Shown here piece by piece: positions 34,498-42,085 of a stretch of 64,000 nucleotides of DNA. Origin of the DNA: Acidobacteria bacterium UBA2994 (GTDB lineage Bacteria; Acidobacteriota; Vicinamibacteria; Vicinamibacterales; UBA8438). Where the stretch lies: positions 19,344-83,343 of the forward strand of contig DEAA01000044.1 in the NCBI GenBank assembly GCA_002346545.1, given 5' to 3'. A program made the position numbers and the translations under genes. Below the pieces are notes generated by a model. That model ran no database searches and was not told where the DNA came from. It saw only the letters and a program-made list of their open reading frames with translations. Numbering within the stretch: position 1 is the stretch's first letter; every line of letters begins with the position of its first letter.

Positions 34498-35590
34498 TGT
34501 GGGTGCGCTCCTCGGCCCTGAAGAGTCCCATCCACCCCAGCTCAGCGAACTCGCTCTGGTGGGCGTGGAACATGAAGTCACCGGGGTGGCGGAAGGTGGT
34601 CTCCAGGATGGCCCGCTCGCCCTGACACAGCATGATCGTGTCGGTAGTCTCAGTCGGAACCAGGGTGGTCCCGGTCCGTAAGACATCGAAGAACATCGCG
34701 TGGAGGTGGAAGCTGTTAATGAGATCGAACTCAGTCAGATTGACGACATACATCCGCACCCGCTCGCCCACCCGCACCGTAACCGGCTCGTGCATGTAGA
34801 AGCTGGCCGCGGTGTTGACCGCATAGACCTCGTTCTCGGCGTCGAAGTTGGTGTCGAATGCGTTGAGCACCATGACGAGCTCGTCGGCAGGGGGACGCGG
34901 CGTCTCGGCAGGCGGATCGACGATGAAGGCGCCGTAGAGTCCCTTATGCACGTGGCGCTTCAGCGGATTAGCGTGACAGTGATAGAGGTGGACGCCGAAC
35001 GGGTCGGCGTCGAACTCGTATACGAACCGATCGCCAGGCATCACCTGATGGGCCGGCAGCGACCCATCCATCTCTGGCGTGTGCCAGCCATGAAAGTGGA
35101 TGGTGTGCGGATGGGCGCCCTGGTTGACGAAGTTGATCCGGATACGGTCGCCAGCCGTGGCGCGAATCGTCGGCCCTGGCACCTGCCCGTTGTAGGTCCA
35201 AGCGGGGAAGAAGACACCCGGTGCGATCTCGATCTCCCGGTCTACGGCAAACAGCTCGTACTCGCGGAGGAGCGTGCCGTCCTGGCGTGGGGTCTCCCGG
35301 TAGAAGCGCGCCCGCTCATCGGCCGGCAGGTCGGAGAAGTTCCAGGCTCTGAGAAAGGCCGTGGGGTCGAACGACTCGGTCGAGACGCGGCCGACCGGCC
35401 CCATGGCGTTGCCGAGATGGTCGGGACCCGACCCCTCGGGTCCTGCCTGACCGCCAGCGACCCCTCGCGAGGCCAGCGCGACGCCCCCGGTGAGGGAACC
35501 GAGACCGGCCGCACGGATCCATGCGCGTCGTGACCAGTGCCTGTTTTCGGTCTCTCCCTGGTTCTGCATTTGAGTCGTTGACAGTTCCAT
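34490..35590 (-). CDS. Tat-exported two-domain multicopper oxidase
   Basis: 366 residues. Twin-arginine signal S-R-R-A-W-I-R near 20-26, then two cupredoxin domains. Domain 1 carries H-F-H-G-W-H, and H-L-Y-H-C-H-A-N-P with type 1 Cys flanked by two His, then H-V-H-K-G-L-Y-G. Domain 2 carries F-H-L-H-A-M-F-F-D and F-M-F-H-A-H-Q-S-E-F; the Cys of the usual HCH is replaced by Ala. The type 1 copper is therefore only in domain 1, as in type C two-domain oxidases and NirK. It may be a metal (Fe/Mn/Cu) oxidase or nitrite reductase-like. ATG 35590 overlaps the palindromic site; ATG 35569 is an alternative start. Confidence 0.85.
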   Translation of the reverse strand: MELSTTQMQNQGETENRHWSRRAWIRAAGLGSLTGGVALASRGVAGGQAGPEGSGPDHLGNAMGPVGRVSTESFDPTAFLRAWNFSDLPADERARFYRETPRQDGTLLREYELFAVDREIEIAPGVFFPAWTYNGQVPGPTIRATAGDRIRINFVNQGAHPHTIHFHGWHTPEMDGSLPAHQVMPGDRFVYEFDADPFGVHLYHCHANPLKRHVHKGLYGAFIVDPPAETPRPPADELVMVLNAFDTNFDAENEVYAVNTAASFYMHEPVTVRVGERVRMYVVNLTEFDLINSFHLHAMFFDVLRTGTTLVPTETTDTIMLCQGERAILETTFRHPGDFMFHAHQSEFAELGWMGLFRAEERTHSD

Positions 35591-35606
35591 TTTGAGAAAT
35601 CAAAAT
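35589..35606. promoter_or_regulatory. Perfect palindrome, likely DtxR/MntR-type operator
   Basis: ATTTTGAGAAATCAAAAT is a perfect inverted repeat (7-base arms, 4-base spacer). It overlaps the oxidase start codon in the 65-base gap between the oxidase and the divergent DtxR-family gene. AT-rich arms of this size are typical targets of the MntR/DtxR family. Binding is inferred. Confidence 0.55.
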
Positions 35607-35655
35607 ATAGGGTGAATAGGCTACACATGTCAAACTTCCGCCGAACAGCTCCGTG

Positions 35656-36327
35656 ATGCTCCCTTCAAGCACCGTCGAGAACTACCTCAAGGCCCTGTAT
35701 CAGGCACAGGTCGCACTCGAGAACGACAAGGCACTGGTGCCGATGGGTCAGCTGGCAAGCGCAGTGGGGGTGGCTCCTGGCACGGCGACAACCATGATCA
35801 AGGCGCTGGCCAAGTCCGGGCTGGTGGAGTACGAACCGTATCTGGGTGTCCGGCTCTCAACCGCCGGGACAGCGCTGGCGGCCATGGTCCTCCGGCGACA
35901 CCGCCTTATCGAGCAGTTCCTGGTCGAGATCATGGGAATGAGCTGGACAGAGGTGCACGAAGACGCCGAGAAGCTCGAGCATGTCGTCTCGGACCGCCTG
36001 ATCGAGCGGATGGACGCCATGCTGGGACACCCTTCGGTCGACCCGCACGGCGACCCGATCCCGACTCCTGATGGGGACATGGCGCCGCACCGCTATCACT
36101 CGCTGCTGACCTGTCCGCTGCACACCCAAGTGAAGGTGACTCGGGTTGCCGATCAGGACGCAACCTTCCTGCGGTTCCTGGAAGCGCAGCGGCTCAAGCC
36201 TGGTCAGGCGCTCGAGGTTGAAGCGCGGGACTCGGCCGCTGACAGCGTGCAGCTGCTGACGGAGGGGCAGCGGCGCATCACGATCGGCACCAAGGCCGCC
36301 TCGAAGGTGCTGATAGAAGTCGCCTAA
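35656..36327 (+). CDS. DtxR/MntR-family metal-dependent regulator
   Basis: 223 residues from ATG 35656. Winged helix at about 1-70 (S-T-V-E-N-Y-L-K-A-L-Y-Q, then G-T-A-T-T-M-I-K-A-L-A-K-S-G-L-V). A dimerisation/metal domain follows with R-R-H-R-L-I-E-Q-F-L-V, W-T-E-V-H-E-D-A-E-K-L-E-H and H-P-S-V-D-P-H-G-D-P-I-P. A C-terminal FeoA/SH3-like domain starts at about 150. Metal ligands (Glu, His) of the family are in place. It is divergent from the oxidase/ZIP operon and probably represses it when Mn or Fe is plentiful. Confidence 0.9.
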   Translation: MLPSSTVENYLKALYQAQVALENDKALVPMGQLASAVGVAPGTATTMIKALAKSGLVEYEPYLGVRLSTAGTALAAMVLRRHRLIEQFLVEIMGMSWTEVHEDAEKLEHVVSDRLIERMDAMLGHPSVDPHGDPIPTPDGDMAPHRYHSLLTCPLHTQVKVTRVADQDATFLRFLEAQRLKPGQALEVEARDSAADSVQLLTEGQRRITIGTKAASKVLIEVA

Positions 36328-36713
36328 GGGTGCTACCACGGAGACGTCGAAGACCCTCGATGTGGCGTCCGATGGGTGATTCCCGGCAAGGCTTCCTACT
36401 GGAACTGAGGCGATAGACGTGTTGCCGACCTCTCCTTACCTTCCCAACCGACCGATCAACTAGCGAGCTCGCCGCTAATTGCGCAAGAAGTTTCCTGTAG
36501 AAATGACCCTCCGTACTCATTCACCAACCAACTCGCACAACCTCTCGATTCGGTAGGGAAAAAATCCCTGCGGTGGTGGAAAAATCTCCGAAGGCCGCCT
36601 CGTGGAAGCTAAACCCGATCTTCGGGTTCGGCCAGAACTCGACAGTGTCTATTTGTGTCTTAATCTATTGCCACAAAAAACGTCACTCGTTCGAGGACGA
36701 TGAGCCAATACGC
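36328..36713. other. Gene-free stretch, locally AT-richer
   Basis: No convincing gene on either strand in these 386 bases. The part around 36540-36700 is clearly poorer in GC than its surroundings and has several A-runs (GGGAAAAAATCCC near 36556). AACCCGA-TCT-TCGGGTT at 36612-36628 forms a perfect 7-bp hairpin without a U-run. It separates the ends of the convergent DtxR and QueD-like genes, so it may hold transcription termination signals. Confidence 0.4.
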
Positions 36714-37115
36714 TTAAGCGGCGTAGGTTGCCGAGGAGGTGGGCGTTTCCCACACGGTAACCCGTGTCACCGGCAGGCCACTCGCGCGCGCCTGCAAGTA
36801 GATCAGCTCGGCTAGACACTCAGCGGTTGGGTTGACGTCGACCACAAACACTGGCTCCCCCATCCCCCGCAACGCGTCGACCAGCGGGTCGTCCCGGCGA
36901 AGGATCATCTTGTGATCCAGCTCGCGATCGACCCACCCACCGATCAACTCCGAGATCTCACGAAAATCGCGCACCATCCCGCGGCGATCGAGCTCCTGAG
37001 CAGACACCTCGATCTCGACCACGGCGTTGTGGCCATGCGGATGCCGGCAATCGCCGTCGTACTCCATCAGGCGGTGGCCATAACAGAACGAGATCCGTTT
37101 CATCACAGCGTGCAT
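36714..37115 (-). CDS. 6-pyruvoyl-tetrahydropterin synthase / QueD-like protein
   Basis: 133 residues from ATG 37115 (ATG 37145 or 37103 possible). The PTPS/QueD fold is recognised by F-C-Y-G-H-R-L (first zinc His), C-R-H-P-H-G-H-N (catalytic Cys and two zinc His), L-D-H-K-M-I and W-E-T-P near the C-terminus. QueD makes 6-carboxytetrahydropterin for 7-deazaguanine synthesis, and other members act in pterin metabolism. The usual A-A-H near the first His is replaced by C-Y-G-H, so substrate use may differ. It follows the deoxyhypusine-synthase-like gene by 50 bases. Confidence 0.82.
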   Translation of the reverse strand: MHAVMKRISFCYGHRLMEYDGDCRHPHGHNAVVEIEVSAQELDRRGMVRDFREISELIGGWVDRELDHKMILRRDDPLVDALRGMGEPVFVVDVNPTAECLAELIYLQARASGLPVTRVTVWETPTSSATYAA

Positions 37116-37165
37116 GGCAGTGTCAGAAGTTCCATGGATCGACAAACTCGATCGCCGACAACCTG

Positions 37166-38299
37166 CTAGTCGCCCCCATCGCCCTCGGCACGGGCCCGCG
37201 CCTGGCGCTCAAGCTCCGCCACGAGCTCGTCACGGCGGTGGACAAGCTCGCGACGCGGCCGACGCGCGTGCGAGGACCCTACCGCGTACTCACAGAAGAT
37301 CGGGAACGCTATGGTCGTATCGCAGTAAGCCACCACGGCGTCCGGCAGCATGCCAGGGTTTACCTTCCCCCAGCTAACAGCCTCCGACGGTGTCGCGCCT
37401 GAGAGCCCGCCCCAGACCACCTGATCGGTCGTGATCTGAATGAAGTACTCGTTCCCGCCCTTCGGAATGCCGTAGATCTCCCACAGCGTCGGCTGGCCCT
37501 GCAGGTAGAAGTTCTTTGGCGACCCGCCTCCCAGGATCACGCAGCCGTTCCGGGTGCCGGAGAGGATGATGGCCGCGACCTCGTTGACATCTCGGCTGGG
37601 GTCGATGACGCATCCGCCACCCGCGCCCAGCAACGACTGCCAGGCGACGTTCATGCCAATGGAACTGTCGCCTGGTGAGGAAGTGTAGACCGGCACGCCC
37701 GCCGCTGAGGCAGCCGCCACCAGCGAATGCGACTCGCAACCGGGGTGACACTCCCGTAGGTCGTCGCCGAGCGCCTGATGAAAGGTGGCCGACGCCACCG
37801 GGCCCTCTAGCCCGCTCCGCACCAGGAAGTCCCGGACGTAGGCATCGGTCTCGAGCAAGACATCGGCCGGGAAGAGCACGTCATAGATACGGATGATCCC
37901 GTCTTCGTGGAGCTCCACGTCATCGAGAAACGGCGAGCCGCGGTGCAGTGTGAAGTTCAGGGCATAGTGGAGGTCGTGGTAGAGGTTCGCGCCAGTGCTA
38001 ATCACAAAGTCGACCAGCCCCCGCTCCATCAGCTCGATGACGCACCCGCCAAGCCCAGCCGGAGTAAGTGCCCCGGCCATCGTAAGGCCGATGGTCACGT
38101 CATTGCCGGGGTCGAGCATCTTGTCACTATAGACCCGGCAGGCTTCCGACAGACGACCGGCGTTGAACGCCTGAAAGCCGTCGTCGACGAGGCGGCGGAT
38201 TTGCGGCTGACCGGTCGGCCGGTAGTACTTGATGGGCTGTCCCGAGAGATGACGGCTAGCGCCAGACCGGCCCGAGGGAGCTGATGGACGATGGGGCAC
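37166..38299 (-). CDS. Deoxyhypusine synthase-like protein
   Basis: 377 residues. NAD-binding and active-site motifs of the DHS family are present: G-L-T-M-A-G-A-L-T-P-A-G, D-F-V-I-S-T-G-A-N-L-Y-H-D, V-I-L-G-G-G-S-P-K-N-F, and S-G-A-T-P-S-E-A-V-S-W-G-K-V with the lysine that carries the aminobutyl intermediate. In eukaryotes and archaea DHS modifies eIF5A. Bacteria lack that target, and bacterial members are often homospermidine synthase-like or of unknown role. A long Arg/Glu-rich C-terminal helix is added. Probably co-transcribed with the QueD-like gene. Confidence 0.85.
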   Translation of the reverse strand: MPHRPSAPSGRSGASRHLSGQPIKYYRPTGQPQIRRLVDDGFQAFNAGRLSEACRVYSDKMLDPGNDVTIGLTMAGALTPAGLGGCVIELMERGLVDFVISTGANLYHDLHYALNFTLHRGSPFLDDVELHEDGIIRIYDVLFPADVLLETDAYVRDFLVRSGLEGPVASATFHQALGDDLRECHPGCESHSLVAAASAAGVPVYTSSPGDSSIGMNVAWQSLLGAGGGCVIDPSRDVNEVAAIILSGTRNGCVILGGGSPKNFYLQGQPTLWEIYGIPKGGNEYFIQITTDQVVWGGLSGATPSEAVSWGKVNPGMLPDAVVAYCDTTIAFPIFCEYAVGSSHARRPRRELVHRRDELVAELERQARARAEGDGGD

Positions 38300-38420
38300 G
38301 GGCTTCGCGTCTTGGAAGACAGGCCGACGTCACCCATGCGCCGACTCGTCGGGGCGAGAGTGTACCACTTTTCGACAGTGACCCTGACAGGAGCTGGGTT
38401 AAGGGAAAAAGTATCGATGA

Positions 38421-38519
38421 TGGGCCAAGATCCTCGAGATCAGCCGAGGCACGCTGTATCGCAAGATCGTGGAATACAACCTCGAGCCCCAGTCGGACTC
38501 GACGGCGGGGTTGGACTGA
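38421..38519 (+). pseudogene. C-terminal relic of a Fis-type HTH (NtrC-family regulator)
   Basis: After an in-frame TGA the plus strand reads W-A-K-I-L-E-I-S-R-G-T-L-Y-R-K-I-V-E-Y-N-L and stops at TGA 38517-38519. A-x-x-L-x-I-S-R-x-T-L-Y-R-K-I-x-E-Y is the Fis-type helix-turn-helix that ends sigma-54-dependent response regulators. There is no start and no upstream receiver or AAA domain, so this is a truncated remnant of about 32 codons. Confidence 0.7.
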
Positions 38520-38523
38520 CGCG

Positions 38524-38778
38524 TCAATCTGAATCGAGCGGTTCGTCAGGATCTACCCAATCCGGCCGGCGACCAGCGACGCCGGTCAACAGCAGTGCCG
38601 CTCCAGTCCCGCCCGCTATTAGAGTGAGACCATCGGTCACCCAGTTCTCGAACGTAAACTCCCCCACCATCAGCGCTACGGCTGGAACCAAGAGCACCGC
38701 CCCGGCTACGACCGCCGTGGCTCGATGCATGACCAACCTGAGCAGGGTCCCGCGCACGCGGCGGATGGTGACGCTCAT
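38524..38778 (-). CDS. Small membrane protein
   Basis: 84 residues from ATG 38778. A basic N-terminus (R-R-V-R-G-T-L-L-R) is followed by two membrane helices (A-T-A-V-V-A-G-A-V-L-L-V-P-A-V-A-L-M-V and L-T-L-I-A-G-G-T-G-A-A-L-L-L-T-G-V), then an acidic tail. No family recognised. It lies 31 bases after the BON lipoprotein gene, same direction. Confidence 0.5.
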   Translation of the reverse strand: MSVTIRRVRGTLLRLVMHRATAVVAGAVLLVPAVALMVGEFTFENWVTDGLTLIAGGTGAALLLTGVAGRRPDWVDPDEPLDSD

Positions 38779-38809
38779 AGCTCCGGGCCGCCGCGGGACA
38801 CCGACCCGA

Positions 38810-39100
38810 TCATCTCGCGAACTGGAGCCGCGAAGAGACCTCGCGAACCCCATCGCCCCTCTTGGTGAGCGTCGGGGCGCGCCCCTCGATCACGACCGAC
38901 TCGACCATGCCGGAGAAGGTTACGATGCCGCGCACGGTCTCGGCCTCGATCTGCACCGTAGCGGTACCCGGTTGGTTTAGGAGCGCCCCGCGCGCACGAG
39001 CGTTGATCGTCGAGTCGTGCAGGCTGGTGGAAGCGAGGGGGGTGACGCACCCGCTGGCCAGGAGTAGCACCGCCGAGAGCAGGAAGAACACGCGAGGCAT
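38810..39100 (-). CDS. BON-domain lipoprotein
   Basis: 96 residues. A signal with lipobox L-L-A-S-G-C (Cys18) is followed by one BON domain: I-N-A-R-A-R-G-A-L-L, V-Q-I-E-A-E-T-V-R-G-I-V-T-F-S-G-M-V, ending R-L-Q-F-A-R. BON domains bind phospholipid or envelope components and are linked to osmotic protection (OsmY, DolP). Outer-membrane periplasmic face is likely. Confidence 0.75.
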   Translation of the reverse strand: MPRVFFLLSAVLLLASGCVTPLASTSLHDSTINARARGALLNQPGTATVQIEAETVRGIVTFSGMVESVVIEGRAPTLTKRGDGVREVSSRLQFAR

Positions 39101-39120
39101 CAGACCACGCGGCTGAGCGA

Positions 39121-39825
39121 CTAGCGGGAGCGGCCTTTCCCCCGGTTCCGCTGGCTTCGGTTTTGGCGTTCGGCCCTGTTCCCTGAACTGCGATTCCGCG
39201 AGCTGCGCGAGTTGCCGTTCTTGTTCTGACCCTGGCGTGTCGTCTGGCCCTGATGCCCGTCGCTGCGGTTACCGTTTACCTCACCACCCGAGCGGCCGCT
39301 GCGTCGTTTCCGCGAGGGCTGTTGGGACGTCGGGGCGACGTTTCCGCTCGCTCCCCGCTCGAGGATCGCGTCGCGACCGCTCTCGCGAATCGTGAAGACC
39401 GGAGGCACGCGGGCCGGCGGCGGTGTGCCCTCGGGCCGGGCGAGAGAAGCTCGAATCAGTGGACGGTGCGTCGAGTCGCTGGGCGGCGGTGGCGGCGACG
39501 AGACCGGCTCAATGTCCTCGACCTCAGTCATCGCCGCCGGGGGGGCTGCAGGAACAGGGGCCGGTGCCGGCTCCTGTTGCTTTGCAGTCGCGGCCAGAGC
39601 GGGGGTTGGCCCGTCCTCCGACTTCGAGAGCGCAGCTACGAGCTTGGTTTGTCGTCGTGGTGGCACTTTCGCTTCCTTGTAGGGATGCTCGTTGTCACAG
39701 GTCGTGCATCGCGTTAGCTTAATCTCGTCGCCAACAATGGCGACGACGGCGTGGTTGGTCACGCGTCGTTCGCGGGGGCAGTAGTCGTCAAGGACGTCGC
39801 CCAGGCGAACCTGGTGCTGCTCCAT
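39121..39825 (-). CDS. Zinc-ribbon-like protein with Pro/Ala linker and Arg/Asn/Gly-rich tail
   Basis: 234 residues in three parts. Residues 1-55 have Cys at C-P-R-E-R-R and C-T-T-C, a possible zinc knuckle with V-V-A-I-V-G-D-E-I-K between. Residues about 75-150 are a Pro/Ala linker with P-P-P-P-P. From about 165 the tail is made of R-S-G, N-R-S, S-R-N-R repeats rich in Arg, Asn, Gly, Ser and Gln without hydrophobics. Such disordered RGN tails are common in RNA-binding proteins. Function unknown. Confidence 0.6.
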   Translation of the reverse strand: MEQHQVRLGDVLDDYCPRERRVTNHAVVAIVGDEIKLTRCTTCDNEHPYKEAKVPPRRQTKLVAALSKSEDGPTPALAATAKQQEPAPAPVPAAPPAAMTEVEDIEPVSSPPPPPSDSTHRPLIRASLARPEGTPPPARVPPVFTIRESGRDAILERGASGNVAPTSQQPSRKRRSGRSGGEVNGNRSDGHQGQTTRQGQNKNGNSRSSRNRSSGNRAERQNRSQRNRGKGRSR

Positions 39826-40053
39826 GAATGCCTCTCTAGCAGTGGGTAGCCGCTACACGCTGGCATTGGCAACCAGCACGTACTTGCAGAAACAGGCCCA
39901 AGTCACACAACACGGTGAAGCACTAGTCCGTCGCTTCAAGAAGAGTTAGGTTTGCGATTCGCAGCAGGACGGCGTCTAATCAGCCAGGCGGCCATATACC
40001 CTCTTCGCGGGGGGCGGCGTGGCTAGACTGCGAAGCGCAATGACCCCATTCTA

Positions 40054-41475
40054 CTACTCAGAGGCGGGATCGTAAACGTTTTCCGTATCCGCCGAACCGA
40101 CCCGCTCGGTCAGCCAACGTCTCGTCTCATCGAGGGCGGCGGCCACAGCGTCTGGGGCGGTCGATTGCGGTGTCTGCCGAGCCTCGACCGAACCACGCGC
40201 CGAGATCAGCGCGGCGGCCTCGACGTCCAGTCGCTCGTGGTAGCCGCGCCACTCGTCTGGCGACAGCGCGCTGAAGTCGCGACCAGCCTCCAGCAGGTCG
40301 CGCACCATCCGGCCGACGACTTCGTGCGCCTCCCGGAACGGCACCCCGCGTGCCACCAGCAGGTCAGCCACGTCGGTGGCCAGTGACAGACCCGACGCCG
40401 CCGCATCGGTCCGCACCGGGTCGAGCGCGAGGGTACGCACCACCGCGGCCACGGCCCGCAGCGACCGGCGGACTGTCACCTCGGTGTCGAAGACCGCCTC
40501 CTTATCCTCCTGCAGATCCTTGTTGTAGCCACTGGGCAAGCCTTTCATCGTCGCAAGCCACCCGCTCAGTCGACCGATCACCCGTCCCGACTTTCCGCGA
40601 ACGAGCTCTAATGGGTCGGGGTTCTTCTTCTGAGGCATGAGACTGCTTCCCGTCGTGACCGCGTCAGACAACGCGAAGAACCCAAACTCCTCGCTAGTGA
40701 ACAGGATGAGATCCTCGGCCAACCGGCTCAGGTGGATAAGGGTTCCCGCGGAGGCGTGCAAGAACGCCGACACGAAGTCCCGGTCGGCGGTGGCGTCGAG
40801 GCTGTTCGAGACCACGCGCGTGAATCCGAGCCGCGCGGCAAGGGCGACCGTGTCCACCGCGTAGCTCGTGCCCGCGATCGCGCCAGATCCGAGCGGTAGG
40901 GCGTCGGCCTCATCGGCCGCAACGGCGAAGCGACGATCGTCGCGCCGAAAGGCCGCTGCGTGCGCCAGCAGATAATGACTCACCAGGATCGGCTGAGCGC
41001 GGCGCAGGTGGGTGTAGGACGGCATCAAGGCAGACCCGGCGGCCTCGGTCTGAGCCACTAGCGCCCCGACGAGGGCCGCCAGCTCGCGGCGCAGCCCGAG
41101 AATATGGCGCCGGAGGTAGAGCCTGAGATCGAGCGACACCTGCTCGTTCCGGGACCGGCCAGTATGCAGACGCTTGCCCGCGTCACCAATGCGAGCGATC
41201 AGTTGACGTTCGACGAATGCGTGGACATCCTCGTCATCGCCATCGATGAACGCGGGGTCGGCCCGGCCAGCCGCGAGTATCTCCTCGAGCGCGCAGCGGA
41301 TATCCTGGGCGTCGTCCTCCGAGAGTACACCGGCAGCGGCCAGAGCCTCGGCCCAGGCCAGGCTGCCCGTCACATCGTCCTCGAACAACGCGCGATCGAA
41401 GACGAACGACGACTGGAACTCGAAGACTTCTTTGTTGGGGGCCGAGTCGAAGCGACCGGACCAGAGATGAGTCAT
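40054..41475 (-). CDS. argH: Argininosuccinate lyase ArgH
   Basis: 473 residues. Signature G-S-S-L-M-P-Q-K-K-N-P-D holds the mobile catalytic loop. H-T-G-R-S-R-N-E-Q-V-S-L-D and Y-T-H-L-R-R-A-Q-P-I carry substrate and catalytic His residues. It splits argininosuccinate into arginine and fumarate, the last step of arginine synthesis. It follows argR by 18 bases on the minus strand. The argG gene for the preceding step is not in the window. Confidence 0.96.
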   Translation of the reverse strand: MTHLWSGRFDSAPNKEVFEFQSSFVFDRALFEDDVTGSLAWAEALAAAGVLSEDDAQDIRCALEEILAAGRADPAFIDGDDEDVHAFVERQLIARIGDAGKRLHTGRSRNEQVSLDLRLYLRRHILGLRRELAALVGALVAQTEAAGSALMPSYTHLRRAQPILVSHYLLAHAAAFRRDDRRFAVAADEADALPLGSGAIAGTSYAVDTVALAARLGFTRVVSNSLDATADRDFVSAFLHASAGTLIHLSRLAEDLILFTSEEFGFFALSDAVTTGSSLMPQKKNPDPLELVRGKSGRVIGRLSGWLATMKGLPSGYNKDLQEDKEAVFDTEVTVRRSLRAVAAVVRTLALDPVRTDAAASGLSLATDVADLLVARGVPFREAHEVVGRMVRDLLEAGRDFSALSPDEWRGYHERLDVEAAALISARGSVEARQTPQSTAPDAVAAALDETRRWLTERVGSADTENVYDPASE

Positions 41476-41493
41476 AAGACGCGTCCTCGTTAA

Positions 41494-41955
41494 TCACGCC
41501 CCGGAGCGACCGCGGACCCACTCGATGAGCCGCCGCTCGAGCCCTGTGGCATCGCGAGCCGAGCGCGTGACGAGCAGGATCGTATCGTCTCCAGCGACCG
41601 TCCCGACAATCTCGGACCAAGCCGCGTGGTCGAGGGCGTAGGCCAGGGGCTGCGCCTGCCCCGGATTGGTCTTCAAAACCAACAGCTGGTCGACGCGTTC
41701 CAGACGCCGGAGGTAGTCGAGCACGGCCTTGCGGATCCGCCCCTCGGACGGAGCCTTGTCCGAGAGAGCCTCCGCGGTCTGATAAGCTCCATCGGCTGCC
41801 CGCTTGACGAGACCCAGCTCTTTGATGTCACGTGACATCGTCGCCTGGGTCGCCACGATACCCTGTTCGGCCAAGCGCCGGCGAAGGGCGTCCTGGCTCC
41901 GGATCGCCTGCTGGGCTACCAGCTCGAGAATCGCTGATTGGCGAAAGTTCTTCAT
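41494..41955 (-). CDS. argR: Arginine repressor ArgR
   Basis: 153 residues. The winged-helix DNA-binding domain (1-75) has [28 protein letters not shown] in two overlapping helices. The C-terminal hexamer/arginine-binding domain contains [10 protein letters not shown] with the Asp pair for arginine. It is divergent from argC, so it can control both argR-argH and argCBDJF from the 127-base gap. Confidence 0.93.
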   Translation of the reverse strand: MKNFRQSAILELVAQQAIRSQDALRRRLAEQGIVATQATMSRDIKELGLVKRAADGAYQTAEALSDKAPSEGRIRKAVLDYLRRLERVDQLLVLKTNPGQAQPLAYALDHAAWSEIVGTVAGDDTILLVTRSARDATGLERRLIEWVRGRSGA

Positions 41956-42067
41956 AGTTATTCAGAATGCTGGAATACTATACATCGCCCTGGAAACCAT
42001 GTCACCAGTATTTCCAGAGCCTTCCCGGTTGACGGGTAGGATAGAGTGACGTATAAATACCCCTAGA

Positions 42068-42085
42068 TAAGAATAAGTATTCATG
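42068..42085 (+). promoter_or_regulatory. Candidate ARG box overlapping the argC start
   Basis: The core AGAATAAGTATTCA (42070-42083) matches the ArgR consensus TGAAT-N4-ATTCA with one mismatch and ends on the argC start codon. A further ATTCA half-site lies at about 41960 near argR. Repressor binding here would block argC transcription or translation start. Confidence 0.55.

Noticed and set aside
34498..34686. Upstream extension of the ZIP permease
   Set aside because: It lies entirely within the multicopper oxidase gene and shows no helix or homology. GTG 34497 gives the expected overlap.
36278..36520. 80-residue minus-strand open frame overlapping the DtxR gene end
   Set aside because: No ribosome-binding site, biased composition typical of GC-rich shadow frames, and no homology recognised.
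38291..38980. 229-residue plus-strand open frame
   Set aside because: It is antisense to the small membrane protein and BON genes and has no recognisable domain. Only the short Fis-HTH piece, in another frame, is meaningful.
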